Assembly: GCF_026341125.1 (NCBI RefSeq)
Contig: NZ_JAPEOR010000002.1
Coordinates: 2,113,501 to 2,177,500 of the forward strand
Reading direction: 5' to 3'
Origin: Streptomyces sp. NBC_01142
GTDB lineage: Bacteria; Actinomycetota; Actinomycetes; Streptomycetales; Streptomycetaceae
Length of the DNA stretch: 64,000 bases
Part shown: one piece after another, positions 15,006-24,243 of the stretch
Numbering within the stretch: position 1 is the stretch's first letter
How the letters are laid out: each line of letters begins with the position of its first letter
Translations under genes and position numbers: made by a program
Notes under the pieces: generated by a model
Databases searched by the model: none
The model's input: only the letters and a program-made list of their open reading frames with translations
Told to the model about the DNA's origin: nothing

Positions 15006-17270
15006 GTGCCCCGGTTCAGCGTCATCGTGCCCGCGTTCAAGGTCCAGGCGTACTTGCATGAATGCCTGGATTCGGTGCTGACCCAGACGTACGACGATCT
15101 CGAACTGATCGCCGTCGACGACTGTTCACCGGACGCCTGCGGTTCGATCATCGACGAGGTCGCGGCCCGCGACCAGCGCGTCCAAGCCGTTCATCTCCCC
15201 GAGAACGCGGGTCTGGGCCCGGCACGCAACGCCGGTCTCGCGCGCGCGAGCGGCGACTACGTGATCTTCCTGGACGGCGACGACACCCTGGTTCCCGGCG
15301 CGCTGCGGGCCATGGCCGACCGGCTCAAGGAGACGGACACCCCCGACGTCCTGGTCTACGACTACGCCCGCACGTACTGGACGGGCGAGGTCGTACCCAA
15401 CCAGTTCGCCGCCCAGCTCACCGAACAGGGTCCCCCGGCCTTTCGGCTCACCGACCGCCCCGGCCTGCTGAAGCTGCTCATGGTGGTCTGGAACAAGGCG
15501 TACAAGCGGGAGTTCATCGAACGCGAGGGCTTCGCCTTCCCGCCCGGCTACTACGAGGACACCCCCTGGACCTATCCGGCCCTGCTGGCGGCCTCCTCCA
15601 TCACCACCCTGGACCGGGTGTGCGTGCACTACCGCCAGCGCCGCCAGGGCGGCAACATCCTCGCCACCACCAGCCGCAAGCACTTCGACATCTTCGACCA
15701 GTACGACCGGGTGTTCGCCTTTCTCGCCGACCGGCCCGCGCTCGCGCACTGGAAGCCCGTCCTCTTCCGCCGGATGATCGACCACTTCTCGACGCTGGCC
15801 ACCACCAGGGGCCGGCTGCCGCGCGGCAGCCGCGCCGAGTTCTTCCGCCGCGCCCGTGCCCACTGCCGCCGCTACCGCGCCCCCGGCGCCGCCCCCGGCC
15901 TGCGCGCCCGGCTGCGGCACTCGCTGATCCGGCTCGGCTGCCACCGCACCTACCGTGCCCTGTGGAGCACCGATCTGCTGCGCGCCCGGGCCCGCCGGAC
16001 CGCCGGGGCGGGCCTGCGGGTGCTGCGTGCCGGGGCTCTGCGGCTGCACTACCGCATCCAGCTGCGTCTCCCTGTCCGCAAGAACCTCGCGGTCTTCTCG
16101 GCGTACTGGAACCGCGGCTACTCCTGCAACCCGGCCGCGATCGAGGCGAAGGTCCGCGAACTCGCCCCGCACATCCGCACCGCCTGGATCTCCGACGCCG
16201 CGCACCACCACACCGTCCCCGCCGCCACCCGCCGGCTGCACCCCGGCACCTTCGGCTACTGGACGGCACTCGCCCGCGCCGGATACCTGGTCAACAACGT
16301 CAACTTCGACCGCAGACTGGTCAAGCGGCCCGGCCAGATCATGCTCCAGACGCACCACGGCACCCCGCTCAAGACCATGGGTCTCGACCTCCAGGAGCAC
16401 CCCGCGGCCGGCGGCTCCATGGACTTCGCCCAGCTGCTGGCCAACGCCGACAAGTGGGACTACTCCCTCTCCGCCAACCGCCACTCCACCCTGGTGTGGG
16501 AAAGGGTCTACCCGTCGGCGTGCACCACGCTCGAGTACGGATATCCGCGCAACGACGTTTTCCAGCGCGCCACCACCGAGGACGTCGCCCGGCTGCGCGC
16601 CTCGCTCTCCATCCCCGAGGGCAGCGTCGCCGTCCTGTACGCACCCACCCACCGCGACTACCGCCGCACCCAGCGCGCCGGCCTCGACCTGGAACGGCTC
16701 GCCGCGGCGCTCGGCCCCCGCTTCGTCCTGCTCACCCGCGCCCACTACTTCAGTGACACACCCCTGACCGGCGAGGCCCTGCCCCGCATCGTGGACGTCT
16801 CCGGCCACCACTCGGTCGAGTCCCTCTGCCTCGCCTCGGACGCGCTCCTCACCGACTACTCGTCCCTGATGTTCGACTACGCCAACCTCGACCGGCCGAT
16901 CGTCGTCCACACCGACGACTGGGAGGCGTACGAGGCAGCGCGCGGCACCTACTTCGACGTGCGCGACTTCCCGCCGGGCGCGGTCGCCGCCACCGAGGAC
17001 GAGCTGATCGACGTCTTCACCTCCGGCCACTGGCGCGGCTCCCGCTCCGCCCAGCTGCGGGCGGCGTTCCGCAAGCAGTTCTGTCTGTACGACGACGGGC
17101 AGGCGGCCGAGCGCGTGGTGCGCCGGGTCTTCCTGAACGAGACGGCGGGACTGCCGGCCTTCCTCCCGTCGCAGGAGCGCACCCCGGCGCCGGCCGCCGC
17201 CGTACACATCCCGCACCAGCCGGAGGCCCCGCAGATCCCGGCTGGACGCGTCCCGGTCCACCACGCCTGA
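15006..17270 (+). CDS. GT2 glycosyltransferase fused to TagF-like glycerophosphotransferase
   Basis: A 754-residue two-domain protein from GTG 15006. The N-terminal domain (about 1-230) is a GT-A glycosyltransferase of family 2 with FSVIVPAFKV, VDDCSPD and FLDGDDTLVPG. The C-terminal half (about 355-700) matches the CDP-glycerol glycerophosphotransferase family (TagF/TarF) with QTHHGTPLKTMG, VLYAPTHRDY and DALLTDYSSLMFDYA. Such proteins build or decorate anionic glycans such as teichoic acids. The donor cannot be read from sequence. It is a close paralogue of the next gene and a more distant one of the gene at 24244. Confidence 0.85.
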   Translation: MPRFSVIVPAFKVQAYLHECLDSVLTQTYDDLELIAVDDCSPDACGSIIDEVAARDQRVQAVHLPENAGLGPARNAGLARASGDYVIFLDGDDTLVPGALRAMADRLKETDTPDVLVYDYARTYWTGEVVPNQFAAQLTEQGPPAFRLTDRPGLLKLLMVVWNKAYKREFIEREGFAFPPGYYEDTPWTYPALLAASSITTLDRVCVHYRQRRQGGNILATTSRKHFDIFDQYDRVFAFLADRPALAHWKPVLFRRMIDHFSTLATTRGRLPRGSRAEFFRRARAHCRRYRAPGAAPGLRARLRHSLIRLGCHRTYRALWSTDLLRARARRTAGAGLRVLRAGALRLHYRIQLRLPVRKNLAVFSAYWNRGYSCNPAAIEAKVRELAPHIRTAWISDAAHHHTVPAATRRLHPGTFGYWTALARAGYLVNNVNFDRRLVKRPGQIMLQTHHGTPLKTMGLDLQEHPAAGGSMDFAQLLANADKWDYSLSANRHSTLVWERVYPSACTTLEYGYPRNDVFQRATTEDVARLRASLSIPEGSVAVLYAPTHRDYRRTQRAGLDLERLAAALGPRFVLLTRAHYFSDTPLTGEALPRIVDVSGHHSVESLCLASDALLTDYSSLMFDYANLDRPIVVHTDDWEAYEAARGTYFDVRDFPPGAVAATEDELIDVFTSGHWRGSRSAQLRAAFRKQFCLYDDGQAAERVVRRVFLNETAGLPAFLPSQERTPAPAAAVHIPHQPEAPQIPAGRVPVHHA

Positions 17271-17312
17271 ACCCCGGTCAGGCCGAGCCAGAGAGAAGGA
17301 GCGCGAGAAAGA

Positions 17313-19598
17313 GTGCCTATGCCCCGCCTCAGCATCATCGTCCCTGTCCGTCGTGTGCGCGGGAGCCTGCGCGAGTGCCTGGAATCGGTGCTCTCACAGT
17401 CCTTCACCGACCTCGAGGTCATCGGGGTCGCCGACGGATCGCCGGACGGCTCGGGGCAGTTGCTCGACGAGATCGCCGCCGGCGATGCCCGCGTCCGCGC
17501 CGTCCATCTGGCGGACCCCGCGGGCTCCGACAGCCGCCGCACGGCCGGTGCGGAGCGGGCCACGGGCGACTATCTGCTGTTCCTGGAGGGCACCTATGTC
17601 CTGCTGCCCGGTGCCCTGCAGCGCATCGCCGACCGGCTGGCCGACGCCAAGGACCCGGACGTGCTGCTCTACGGGCATCTGCGTACGCCCTTCCGCGGTA
17701 TTCCGCAGCCCACGCACTCCCTCCAGCTGCTGACCGAGTTCGGCGACGGGGAGGTGTGCACCCTTGCGGACCGTCCCGAACTGCTCGGGGTCGCCGCCGT
17801 CTGCTGGAACCGTGCCGTGCGCCGCGACTTCCACCTCGCCGGGCAGGTGTCCTTCGCGCCCGGCCAGTACGGCGACCAGATGTACGCCCTGGGCACGCTC
17901 GCCCGGGCCGGGTCGATCGCCGCGCTGCCCGTCCCCTGTGTGGAGCACCGCCAGATGCGCCAGCTCCCGGAGCTCGTCGAGCCGGAGGAGGACGTCTCCC
18001 CCGCCGATGTCGTCGAGCAGTTCAGCGAGCTCTTCGGGGCCCTGCGGACCTCACCGCGCTTCGCCGGCGTACACGCCCCGCTCTTCACCCTGGCCTCCAA
18101 GCAGCTGCTGGAGCTGTACGCCAAGGTGTCCCGGCGCCGGCGCCGCTATGTGCGCGCGGTGGCCGACTTCCACCGCGACCAGCGCCCGCAGGGCCATCGC
18201 ACGCCCGGTGGCAGGGCGGGTATCCGGCTGGGGCTGCTGTCCCGCGGCCGGGGGGCCGCGCTCGCGGGCCTCGATGCCGTACTGGCCACCCGGCGCGGCC
18301 TGCTGGCAGCCGTCCTCGCGGGCCGCGAGCGGGCGGCGCGCAGGCTCTCCCCGCTCTACTACCGGCTCCAGCGGCTGCGGCCCCTCGACCGCAGGCTCGC
18401 CGTCTACACCGCTTACTGGAACCGCGGTGTGAGCTGCAATCCCGCGGCGATCCACCGCAAGGCGGCCGAGCTGGCGCCCGGCATCCGCGGGGTCTGGGTG
18501 GTGTCGCCGAAGGCGGCGGCCGAGCTGCCGCCCGGCATCGACCACGTCCTGCCGGGATCCCGCCGCTACTGGGCGGTGATGGCCCGGGCCACGTACTTCA
18601 TCAGCAATGTGAACTTCCCCAACCAGGTGGTCAAACGGCGCGGCCAGGTCCATGTGATGACGCACCACGGCACACCGCTGAAGGTGATGGGGGTGGGCCA
18701 GTACCAGTACCCCGCGGCGGCGCAGGGGCTCAACTTCAAGGATCTGCTGCACCGGGTCGACCGCTGGGATGTGAGCCTGTCGTCCAATCCGCATTCCACG
18801 GAGGTCTGGTCGCGGGCCTATCCGAGTGCCGCACGGCACCTGGAGACGGGTTATCCGCGCAATGACGTCTTCACCACCGCGACACCGGACGAGATCAGGG
18901 CGATCCGCACCGGACTCGGCATCCGCCCGGGGCAGCGCGCGGTTCTGTACGCCCCGACCTTCCGCGACTACGAGCGGACCTTCACCTGCCGAATCGACCT
19001 GGAGCGGCTCAGCCGGGAACTGGGCGAGGACACCGTGCTCCTGATCCGGTCGCACTACTTCCACGACGGCAGCGGGCTCGGTGCGCGCGCCTCACTCCCC
19101 GGCCTCATCGACGTCTCCGGTCATCCGAGCACCGAGGAGCTGTGCCTGGCCGCGGACGCCCTGATCACCGACTACTCGTCCGTGATGTTCGACTACGCCA
19201 ACCTCGACCGGCCCATCGTGGTGCACGCCCCCGACTGGGAGACCTACCGGGCGGTGCGCGGCGTCTGCTTCGATCTGCTCTCGGGCGCGCCCGGCGACAC
19301 CCCGGGCGCCGTGACGCGTACGACGGACGATCTCGTACGGGTCTTCTCGGACGGCACCTGGAACAGTGCGGACAACCGCGAGCTGCGGGCCGCCTTCCGC
19401 TCCCGGTTCTGTGCCTTCGACGACGGCCGGGCCGCCGAGCGGGTCGTGCGCCATGTGCTGCTCGGCGAGAGCACGATGCTCCCGGTGGTGCCGCCGGACG
19501 AGCGCAGCCCCGTCGCCGTACCGCGCCAGGCGGATGCCGGCTCGGCCCCGGACGACGCCCCGCAGCCCGCCCCGCAGCCCGCCCCGCACCTGGCCTGA
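17313..19598 (+). CDS. Second GT2/TagF-like fusion glycosyltransferase
   Basis: A 761-residue paralogue of the preceding gene with the same domain order. The GT2 part starts LSIIVPVRRVRGSL and carries GVADGSPDGSG. The usual second acidic motif is altered to FLEGTYVLLPG where its neighbour has FLDGDD, so the GT2 domain lacks the expected metal-binding acids and may be inactive. The TagF-like part is well kept: MTHHGTPLKVMG, VLYAPTFRDY and DALITDYSSVMFDYA. Start GTG 17313 or ATG 17319, both close after AAGGAGCG. It lies 42 nt behind its paralogue, so the pair is probably one transcript, closed by the terminator at 19616. Confidence 0.82.
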   Translation: MPMPRLSIIVPVRRVRGSLRECLESVLSQSFTDLEVIGVADGSPDGSGQLLDEIAAGDARVRAVHLADPAGSDSRRTAGAERATGDYLLFLEGTYVLLPGALQRIADRLADAKDPDVLLYGHLRTPFRGIPQPTHSLQLLTEFGDGEVCTLADRPELLGVAAVCWNRAVRRDFHLAGQVSFAPGQYGDQMYALGTLARAGSIAALPVPCVEHRQMRQLPELVEPEEDVSPADVVEQFSELFGALRTSPRFAGVHAPLFTLASKQLLELYAKVSRRRRRYVRAVADFHRDQRPQGHRTPGGRAGIRLGLLSRGRGAALAGLDAVLATRRGLLAAVLAGRERAARRLSPLYYRLQRLRPLDRRLAVYTAYWNRGVSCNPAAIHRKAAELAPGIRGVWVVSPKAAAELPPGIDHVLPGSRRYWAVMARATYFISNVNFPNQVVKRRGQVHVMTHHGTPLKVMGVGQYQYPAAAQGLNFKDLLHRVDRWDVSLSSNPHSTEVWSRAYPSAARHLETGYPRNDVFTTATPDEIRAIRTGLGIRPGQRAVLYAPTFRDYERTFTCRIDLERLSRELGEDTVLLIRSHYFHDGSGLGARASLPGLIDVSGHPSTEELCLAADALITDYSSVMFDYANLDRPIVVHAPDWETYRAVRGVCFDLLSGAPGDTPGAVTRTTDDLVRVFSDGTWNSADNRELRAAFRSRFCAFDDGRAAERVVRHVLLGESTMLPVVPPDERSPVAVPRQADAGSAPDDAPQPAPQPAPHLA

Positions 19599-19615
19599 TC
19601 CGGCCACCGCACGCG

Positions 19616-19651
19616 TCCGGGCGGACTTCGCCTCGAAGAAGTCCGCCCGGA
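19616..19651. terminator. Perfect 14-bp inverted repeat between convergent genes
   Basis: Arms 19616-19629 and 19638-19651 with an 8-nt loop. It sits 17 nt after the stop of the second GT2-TagF gene and 26 nt before the stop of the convergent EmrE-like gene, so it probably serves both. Confidence 0.85.
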
Positions 19652-19677
19652 TGTGCGCTGCCCAACTGCCCGGCTGT

Positions 19678-20052
19678 TCAGCCCTGTTGGCCCGCCATCA
19701 CGGTGACCAGGCCGGCCACCACCATCAGCGAGCCGCCCCAGGTCCACATGGAGGTCCGCTCGTGCAGAACCGTCGAGGACGCCAGCACGATCAGCAGGTA
19801 CCCGAGAGCGTTGACGGGGTAGGCGATGTTGAGCGGCACCTGGGCGAGGGTCGCCATCCAGGCCACCGCGGAGATCGCGAAGACGGCGAGCCCGAGGACG
19901 ACCCAGGGGGTGGTCGCGGCCCGCATCGCGATCGATCCGTCGCTGTGTTCCGCGGCGGTGGCCGCGGACCGCATGCCGTGCTTCAACATGATCTGGCCCG
20001 CCGCCGACGACAGGACCGCGAAGAGCAGCAGCATCAGACTGGGCAGCGTCAA
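19678..20052 (-). CDS. EmrE/ArnE-like small four-helix membrane protein
   Basis: A 124-residue protein with four hydrophobic helices (LPSLMLLLFAVLSSAAGQIML, then VVLGLAVFAISAVAWMATLA, IAYPVNALGYLLIVLAS and WTWGGSLMVVAGLVTVMAG). Family hallmarks of the small drug/metabolite transporters are visible, for example AGQIMLKHGM early in helix 1 and IAYPVNALG in helix 3. A longer frame reaches back to 20193. I prefer TTG 20052 because AGGAGG lies 6 nt upstream and the longer form would overlap the previous gene by more than 100 nt. Next to a polyprenyl-type glycosyltransferase, a lipid-linked sugar flippase role (as for ArnE/F) fits better than drug efflux, which is inference. Confidence 0.7.
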   Translation of the reverse strand: MTLPSLMLLLFAVLSSAAGQIMLKHGMRSAATAAEHSDGSIAMRAATTPWVVLGLAVFAISAVAWMATLAQVPLNIAYPVNALGYLLIVLASSTVLHERTSMWTWGGSLMVVAGLVTVMAGQQG

Positions 20053-20086
20053 GATACGCCTCCTGGTGGGGAGTTCGGGCTTGATC

Positions 20087-21616
20087 TCAGGTTCCGGCGC
20101 CCACTCGTCCGATGAGGTCCGCGGGGACGTACTGGTGGTTGAGAATGTCTTGGACATCGACGTGCTCCCCAGCGATGATCGTCCGTGCCGCATGCGGGGT
20201 GAGCACTGCGACGTACTGATAGCCGAAGACAGTCGGCCGCATTCGGGTCAGGAGCTTGGAGATCCCGCCCAGCGCTGCGGCGACGGGCCCGCCGCCGAGC
20301 ACGGACCAGAAGGGTGCTCCGGTCGCGGTGACCTTCAGCAGGTCGTAGCCGGCGGAGCGCACCGTACGGCGCAGACTGGCGCGGCTGAAGAAGCGCAGAT
20401 GCGTCTCGTCGAGGATGCCGCGCCGGTCGTAGTCGAAGACGCCGAGGGCGACGCGCAGCCGTGAGTACCAGTGGCCGAAGTTCGGTACGGACAGCAGGAC
20501 CCTGCCGCCGGGGCGCAGTACCTCGCGGAGCTCCCCCAGGACCTGCTCGGGGCGCGAGAGGTGTTCGATGACGTCTCCGGCAATCACATAGTCGTAGTCG
20601 GCGCCGATGTCGTGCGGCAGCCCCTCCTCCAGATTGGCCAGGACGAACCGCGAGCAGTGCTCCCGTACGCCGTCGACCTCCACGTAGTCCACGCCGGTGA
20701 CGGTGTGGCCGAGGTCTTCGAGGCGCTGGGCGAACAGGCCGCCGGAGCAGCCGACGTCGAGGACACGGCCGGGCGGGAGGCTCCGCATCAGGCCGAGGAT
20801 GGCGGAGTGCGAGGAGCCGTCGCCCTCCTTGAAGGCGTACTCGACGGGCTTGGGGATCCAGGCGCAGGTGCCGAAGCCCTTGAGCGCGAGGCGGTACTCG
20901 ACGACGTCCTTGACGACGTCCTTGGCGTAGCGCATGCCGTTGACGTAACAGATCTCGTCGCCGTAGTACGTCGGGATGGGGATCTCCTTGATCCGCATCC
21001 CGGCGTTGATGAGCTGCACGATGATCTGGGTGTCGAAGTCGAAGGCGTCGGTGTTCCGGTCGATGGGCAGCTCGCGCAGCGCGGCCATGCTGTAGGCGCG
21101 GTAGCCGGAGTGGAACTCGGTGAGCCGGGAGCCGAGGAGGCCGTTCTCGAGGCGGGTGAGGATGCGGTTGCCGAGCCACTTGTAGAAGGGCATGCCGCCG
21201 CCCAGCGCACTGCCGGACTTCATCATCCGCGAGCCGAACACGGCCTCGCACTCGCCGCGTTCGATGGGTGCGACCATCTCGGGCAGCAGCTCGGGGGCGT
21301 ACTGTCCGTCGCCGTGCAGCAGCACCACGATGTCCAGCCCTCGCTCCGCGGCGAGCGCGTACCCCGCTTTCTGGTTGCCGCCGTAGCCCAGGTTCTTGGT
21401 GTGCCGCATCACGACGGTGGGCGGCATACCCTCCACCTGGGACCAGCGGCAGCCCGCGGTGAACGTCGCGTCATGACTCGCGTCGTCGAGGATCAGGACC
21501 TCGGCGATGCGCGACCGGAAGTCCTTCGGAATGCGGTCGAGCGTCTTCTCCAGCGTCGACTCGGCGTTGTACGCCACTACCAGGATGCCGATCCTGGGGC
21601 TCGGGCTGTCCTTCAC
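20087..21616 (-). CDS. GT2 glycosyltransferase fused to SAM methyltransferase
   Basis: A 509-residue fusion. Residues 1-240 or so are a dolichyl-phosphate-mannose-synthase-like GT2 domain (GILVVAYNAE, ILDDASHD, LLHGDGQYAPELL, FGSRMMKSGSALGGGMP). Residues of about 280-440 are a class I methyltransferase with the SAM-binding motif VLDVGCSGGLFAQRL, then the acidic DYVIAGDVIEHLSRPEQVL and VLRPGGRVLLSVPN. Likely transfers a sugar to polyprenyl phosphate and methylates a related product. The acceptor is not known. Same direction as the small membrane protein after it (34-nt gap) and the GT-C gene before it (30-nt gap), giving a probable three-gene operon. Confidence 0.85.
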   Translation of the reverse strand: MKDSPSPRIGILVVAYNAESTLEKTLDRIPKDFRSRIAEVLILDDASHDATFTAGCRWSQVEGMPPTVVMRHTKNLGYGGNQKAGYALAAERGLDIVVLLHGDGQYAPELLPEMVAPIERGECEAVFGSRMMKSGSALGGGMPFYKWLGNRILTRLENGLLGSRLTEFHSGYRAYSMAALRELPIDRNTDAFDFDTQIIVQLINAGMRIKEIPIPTYYGDEICYVNGMRYAKDVVKDVVEYRLALKGFGTCAWIPKPVEYAFKEGDGSSHSAILGLMRSLPPGRVLDVGCSGGLFAQRLEDLGHTVTGVDYVEVDGVREHCSRFVLANLEEGLPHDIGADYDYVIAGDVIEHLSRPEQVLGELREVLRPGGRVLLSVPNFGHWYSRLRVALGVFDYDRRGILDETHLRFFSRASLRRTVRSAGYDLLKVTATGAPFWSVLGGGPVAAALGGISKLLTRMRPTVFGYQYVAVLTPHAARTIIAGEHVDVQDILNHQYVPADLIGRVGAGT

Positions 21617-21646
21617 GAGGGCTTCTCTACTCTCCGTTGAATACGG

Positions 21647-22909
21647 TCAGTTGACAGTGGAGGCGGGCGCGGACGGTTTCTCTGCACGCGGCTGTACGAC
21701 GGGGAGCGGGGTGCGCGCCGGGGAGACCGGAGGCGCGGCGAGGACTCTGCGCACGCCGGTCGCGATGCCGGCCGCGAGAATCAGCCAGCCCGCGGCGGCG
21801 AACGTCAGTGCGGTGGCGTTCCACCGGACCGCGCTGGCGCCGGAGTAGACGGCGACGGTCACTACGCCGACGACGACGCCGAAGCTCACCCCTTCCCACA
21901 GCCCGAAGACGAAGAGCCCGACGACGGGCCAGGCCAGGTACTGGACGGCCGACGCGGTGCTGAGCAGCAGCAGGAGCGTCATCGAGAGGGCGACCGCGGA
22001 CGCGGGATGCGCGGGGCGCACCCAGGCGAGCCAGATGCCGGCCACGGCGCAGAGCAGGACGAACACAAAATGGCCGTCGCCGTGGATCGTGGCGATGAAC
22101 CCGTCGGACATCCCCAGCAGATCAGCGAATCTGACGAACCCCCAGAGCCTGGCCCGCCCGCCCTCGTACTCCAGGACCTTCTCCCTGAGGGGGCCGGGCA
22201 CGGTGGCGAGCACCGGACCCCAGATCAGGAGGAGTAGGGCGCCCAGGCCCGCGCAGAAGCGGTTCAGCACCGGCCGGCCGGCCCGTGCGGCGGCCACGAG
22301 CAGGGCAGGGATCGCGACGATCGGAATGAATTTGACGCTGATGGAAAGGGCCGCGGCGAGACCGGCGGCGAGCGGGCTCTTACGGTCGACGAGGAGATAG
22401 GCAGCGGCGATCACGAACATGATGGCGACCGAGTCGGTATTCCCGTGATAACCGGAGGTCGCGAACAGAACGGGGCTCAGCGCACAGCCGATCGAACAGG
22501 CCATCGCCATGCCGGTCGAACGGCGCCGGCGCAGGATTTCGAAAATGAGGAGAGCGGAGACGAAATCCGCGAGGCAGGCGGGCGTACGGATCAGTGTCCC
22601 GAAGGACATTCCCAACTGCTTGAGTTCATCCATCCCCAGCAGCATCCAGCTCGCGAGCGGGGGGTGGTTGTAGACCGGCAGCCGCGGCATCGGGTGTTCG
22701 TAGATGCGAAGCGGTCCGACCTGGCCGATCGCGTGGGCGAACGCGTCGAAGAACCGGACATCGGCGGGGCCGCGCGAGTGGGCGGCGAGAATCATCTTCG
22801 ACACAAAGGCGACTGCCGACACGGAAATGACGACCGCTCGCGCTCTTCGCGTGTCCAGATTTCCCGCTGCCATTCGCATTCGCATGTCCATGGCCGCCGA
22901 ACGTAGCAA
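21647..22909 (-). CDS. GT-C type polyprenyl-sugar-dependent membrane glycosyltransferase
   Basis: A 420-residue polytopic membrane protein with about ten helices. The first external loop carries FFDAFAHAIG and the YNHPPLASWML stretch, and later GYHGNTDSVA and SVKFIPIVAIPALL. The aspartate-containing first loop and the HPP-type motif are usual in GT-C enzymes of the GT39/GT87/ALG6 type that use lipid-linked sugars outside the membrane. First gene of the minus-strand operon with the GT2-methyltransferase and the small flippase-like protein. The start is 22909 or the ATG at 22891. A 211-bp gap separates it from the divergent RmlA-like gene. Confidence 0.72.
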   Translation of the reverse strand: MLRSAAMDMRMRMAAGNLDTRRARAVVISVSAVAFVSKMILAAHSRGPADVRFFDAFAHAIGQVGPLRIYEHPMPRLPVYNHPPLASWMLLGMDELKQLGMSFGTLIRTPACLADFVSALLIFEILRRRRSTGMAMACSIGCALSPVLFATSGYHGNTDSVAIMFVIAAAYLLVDRKSPLAAGLAAALSISVKFIPIVAIPALLVAAARAGRPVLNRFCAGLGALLLLIWGPVLATVPGPLREKVLEYEGGRARLWGFVRFADLLGMSDGFIATIHGDGHFVFVLLCAVAGIWLAWVRPAHPASAVALSMTLLLLLSTASAVQYLAWPVVGLFVFGLWEGVSFGVVVGVVTVAVYSGASAVRWNATALTFAAAGWLILAAGIATGVRRVLAAPPVSPARTPLPVVQPRAEKPSAPASTVN

Positions 22910-23120
22910 TGCATCGCGTCAACATCGCGCACCGATAAACACACTTACATGCCGCACAGTTCACTGCGCTGCGATCTTAGGCAACGGCCCGGCGCGGTGA
23001 ATCACCCGTACGGTCCACGGCGTCCCGTAATCCGCACGCTTCAGCCCTCGTTCACTACCCGTCCCTTCTATCGTTTTCCCTCATCCATCCAGCACGTCAA
23101 CGGGCAGGCAGGCCAGGCCA

Positions 23121-24188
23121 GTGAAAGCACTTGTACTCTCCGGTGGCGCCGGAACCCGACTGCGGCCGATCACGCACACCTCGGCCAAGCAACTCGTTCC
23201 GGTGGCCAACAAGCCGGTGCTCTTCTACGGCCTCGAGTCGATCGCCGCGGCCGGCATCACCGAGGTCGGCATTGTCGTGGGAGACACGGCGCAGGAGATC
23301 CGCGCGGCGGTCGGCGACGGTTCGCGGTTCGGCATCGACGTCAGCTACATCCGGCAGGAGGTGCCGCTGGGGCTCGCCCATGCGGTGCTGATCTCACGGG
23401 ACTTCCTCGGCGACCAGGACTTTGTGATGTACCTGGGCGACAACTTCATCGTCGGCGGCATCACCGCGCTCGTCGAGGAGTTCCGCGAGCAGCGGCCGGA
23501 CGCGCAGATTCTGCTCACGAAGGTGCCCGATCCCCGCTCGTTCGGCGTGGCCGAGCTCGACGACGAGGGGCAGGTGGTGCGTCTGGAGGAGAAACCGTCG
23601 CAGCCGCGCAGCGACCTCGCGCTGGTGGGCGTGTACCTCTTCACCCCCGCCGTGCACGAGGCGGTGCGCTCCATCTCCCCCTCCGCCCGCGGCGAGCTGG
23701 AGATCACCCACGCGCTGCAGTGGCTCATCGACGGCGACCGGCGGGTGGCCTCCACGATCATCGACGGGTACTGGAAGGACACCGGCAACGTCGCCGACAT
23801 GCTGGAGGTCAACCGGTCGGTCCTGGAGCGGCTCACCCCGAAGCACGAGGGCAGCGTGGACGACCTCACGGAGATCATCGGCCGGGTACGGATCGGGCCG
23901 GGCGCCACGGTCCGCGCCTCGCGCATCATGGGTCCCGCCGTCATCGGCCCCGGCACGGTCGTGGAGCGCTCGTACATCGGGCCTTCCACTTCGATCGCCG
24001 AGAACTGCCGGGTCACGGACAGCGAGATCGAGTACTCCATCGTCCTGAGCGGCTCGTCCCTGGAGGGGGTGGGCCGGGTGGAGGCCTCGCTGATCGGCCG
24101 GGATGTCGAGATCACCCCGGCGCCGAACATCCCGGCCGCGCACCGGCTGGTGCTCGGCGACCACAGCAGGGTGCAGATCTCGGGCTGA
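23121..24188 (+). CDS. Glucose-1-phosphate thymidylyltransferase (long RmlA type)
   Basis: A 355-residue nucleotidyltransferase from GTG 23121. The N-terminal signature is LSGGAGTRLRPIT, with the metal-binding YLGDNF and WKDTGN near the end of the catalytic domain. Residues of about 250-355 form a left-handed beta-helix extension (GRVRIGPGATV, GPAVIGPGTVV). The extended form is typical of antibiotic-sugar and actinobacterial RmlA enzymes such as StrD. It makes dTDP-glucose, the precursor of dTDP-rhamnose and deoxysugars. No rmlB, rmlC or rmlD is visible nearby. A hairpin follows, convergent with the next gene. Confidence 0.88.
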   Translation: MKALVLSGGAGTRLRPITHTSAKQLVPVANKPVLFYGLESIAAAGITEVGIVVGDTAQEIRAAVGDGSRFGIDVSYIRQEVPLGLAHAVLISRDFLGDQDFVMYLGDNFIVGGITALVEEFREQRPDAQILLTKVPDPRSFGVAELDDEGQVVRLEEKPSQPRSDLALVGVYLFTPAVHEAVRSISPSARGELEITHALQWLIDGDRRVASTIIDGYWKDTGNVADMLEVNRSVLERLTPKHEGSVDDLTEIIGRVRIGPGATVRASRIMGPAVIGPGTVVERSYIGPSTSIAENCRVTDSEIEYSIVLSGSSLEGVGRVEASLIGRDVEITPAPNIPAAHRLVLGDHSRVQISG

Positions 24189-24207
24189 CCGACGACGCGT
24201 ACGGCAG

Positions 24208-24234
24208 CGCCCGCGGGTGAAGCACCCGCGGGCG
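24208..24234. terminator. Hairpin terminator between convergent genes
   Basis: Perfect 12-bp stem (24208-24219 and 24223-24234) with loop AAG. It stands 19 nt after the RmlA-like stop and 9 nt before the stop of the convergent large GT gene, so it probably acts in both directions. Confidence 0.85.
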
Positions 24235-24243
24235 TCGTCGTGC

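Noticed and set aside
19678..20052. Drug-efflux pump of the SMR family
   Set aside because: Cannot be excluded, but operon context with polyprenyl-type glycosyltransferases favours a lipid-linked sugar role.
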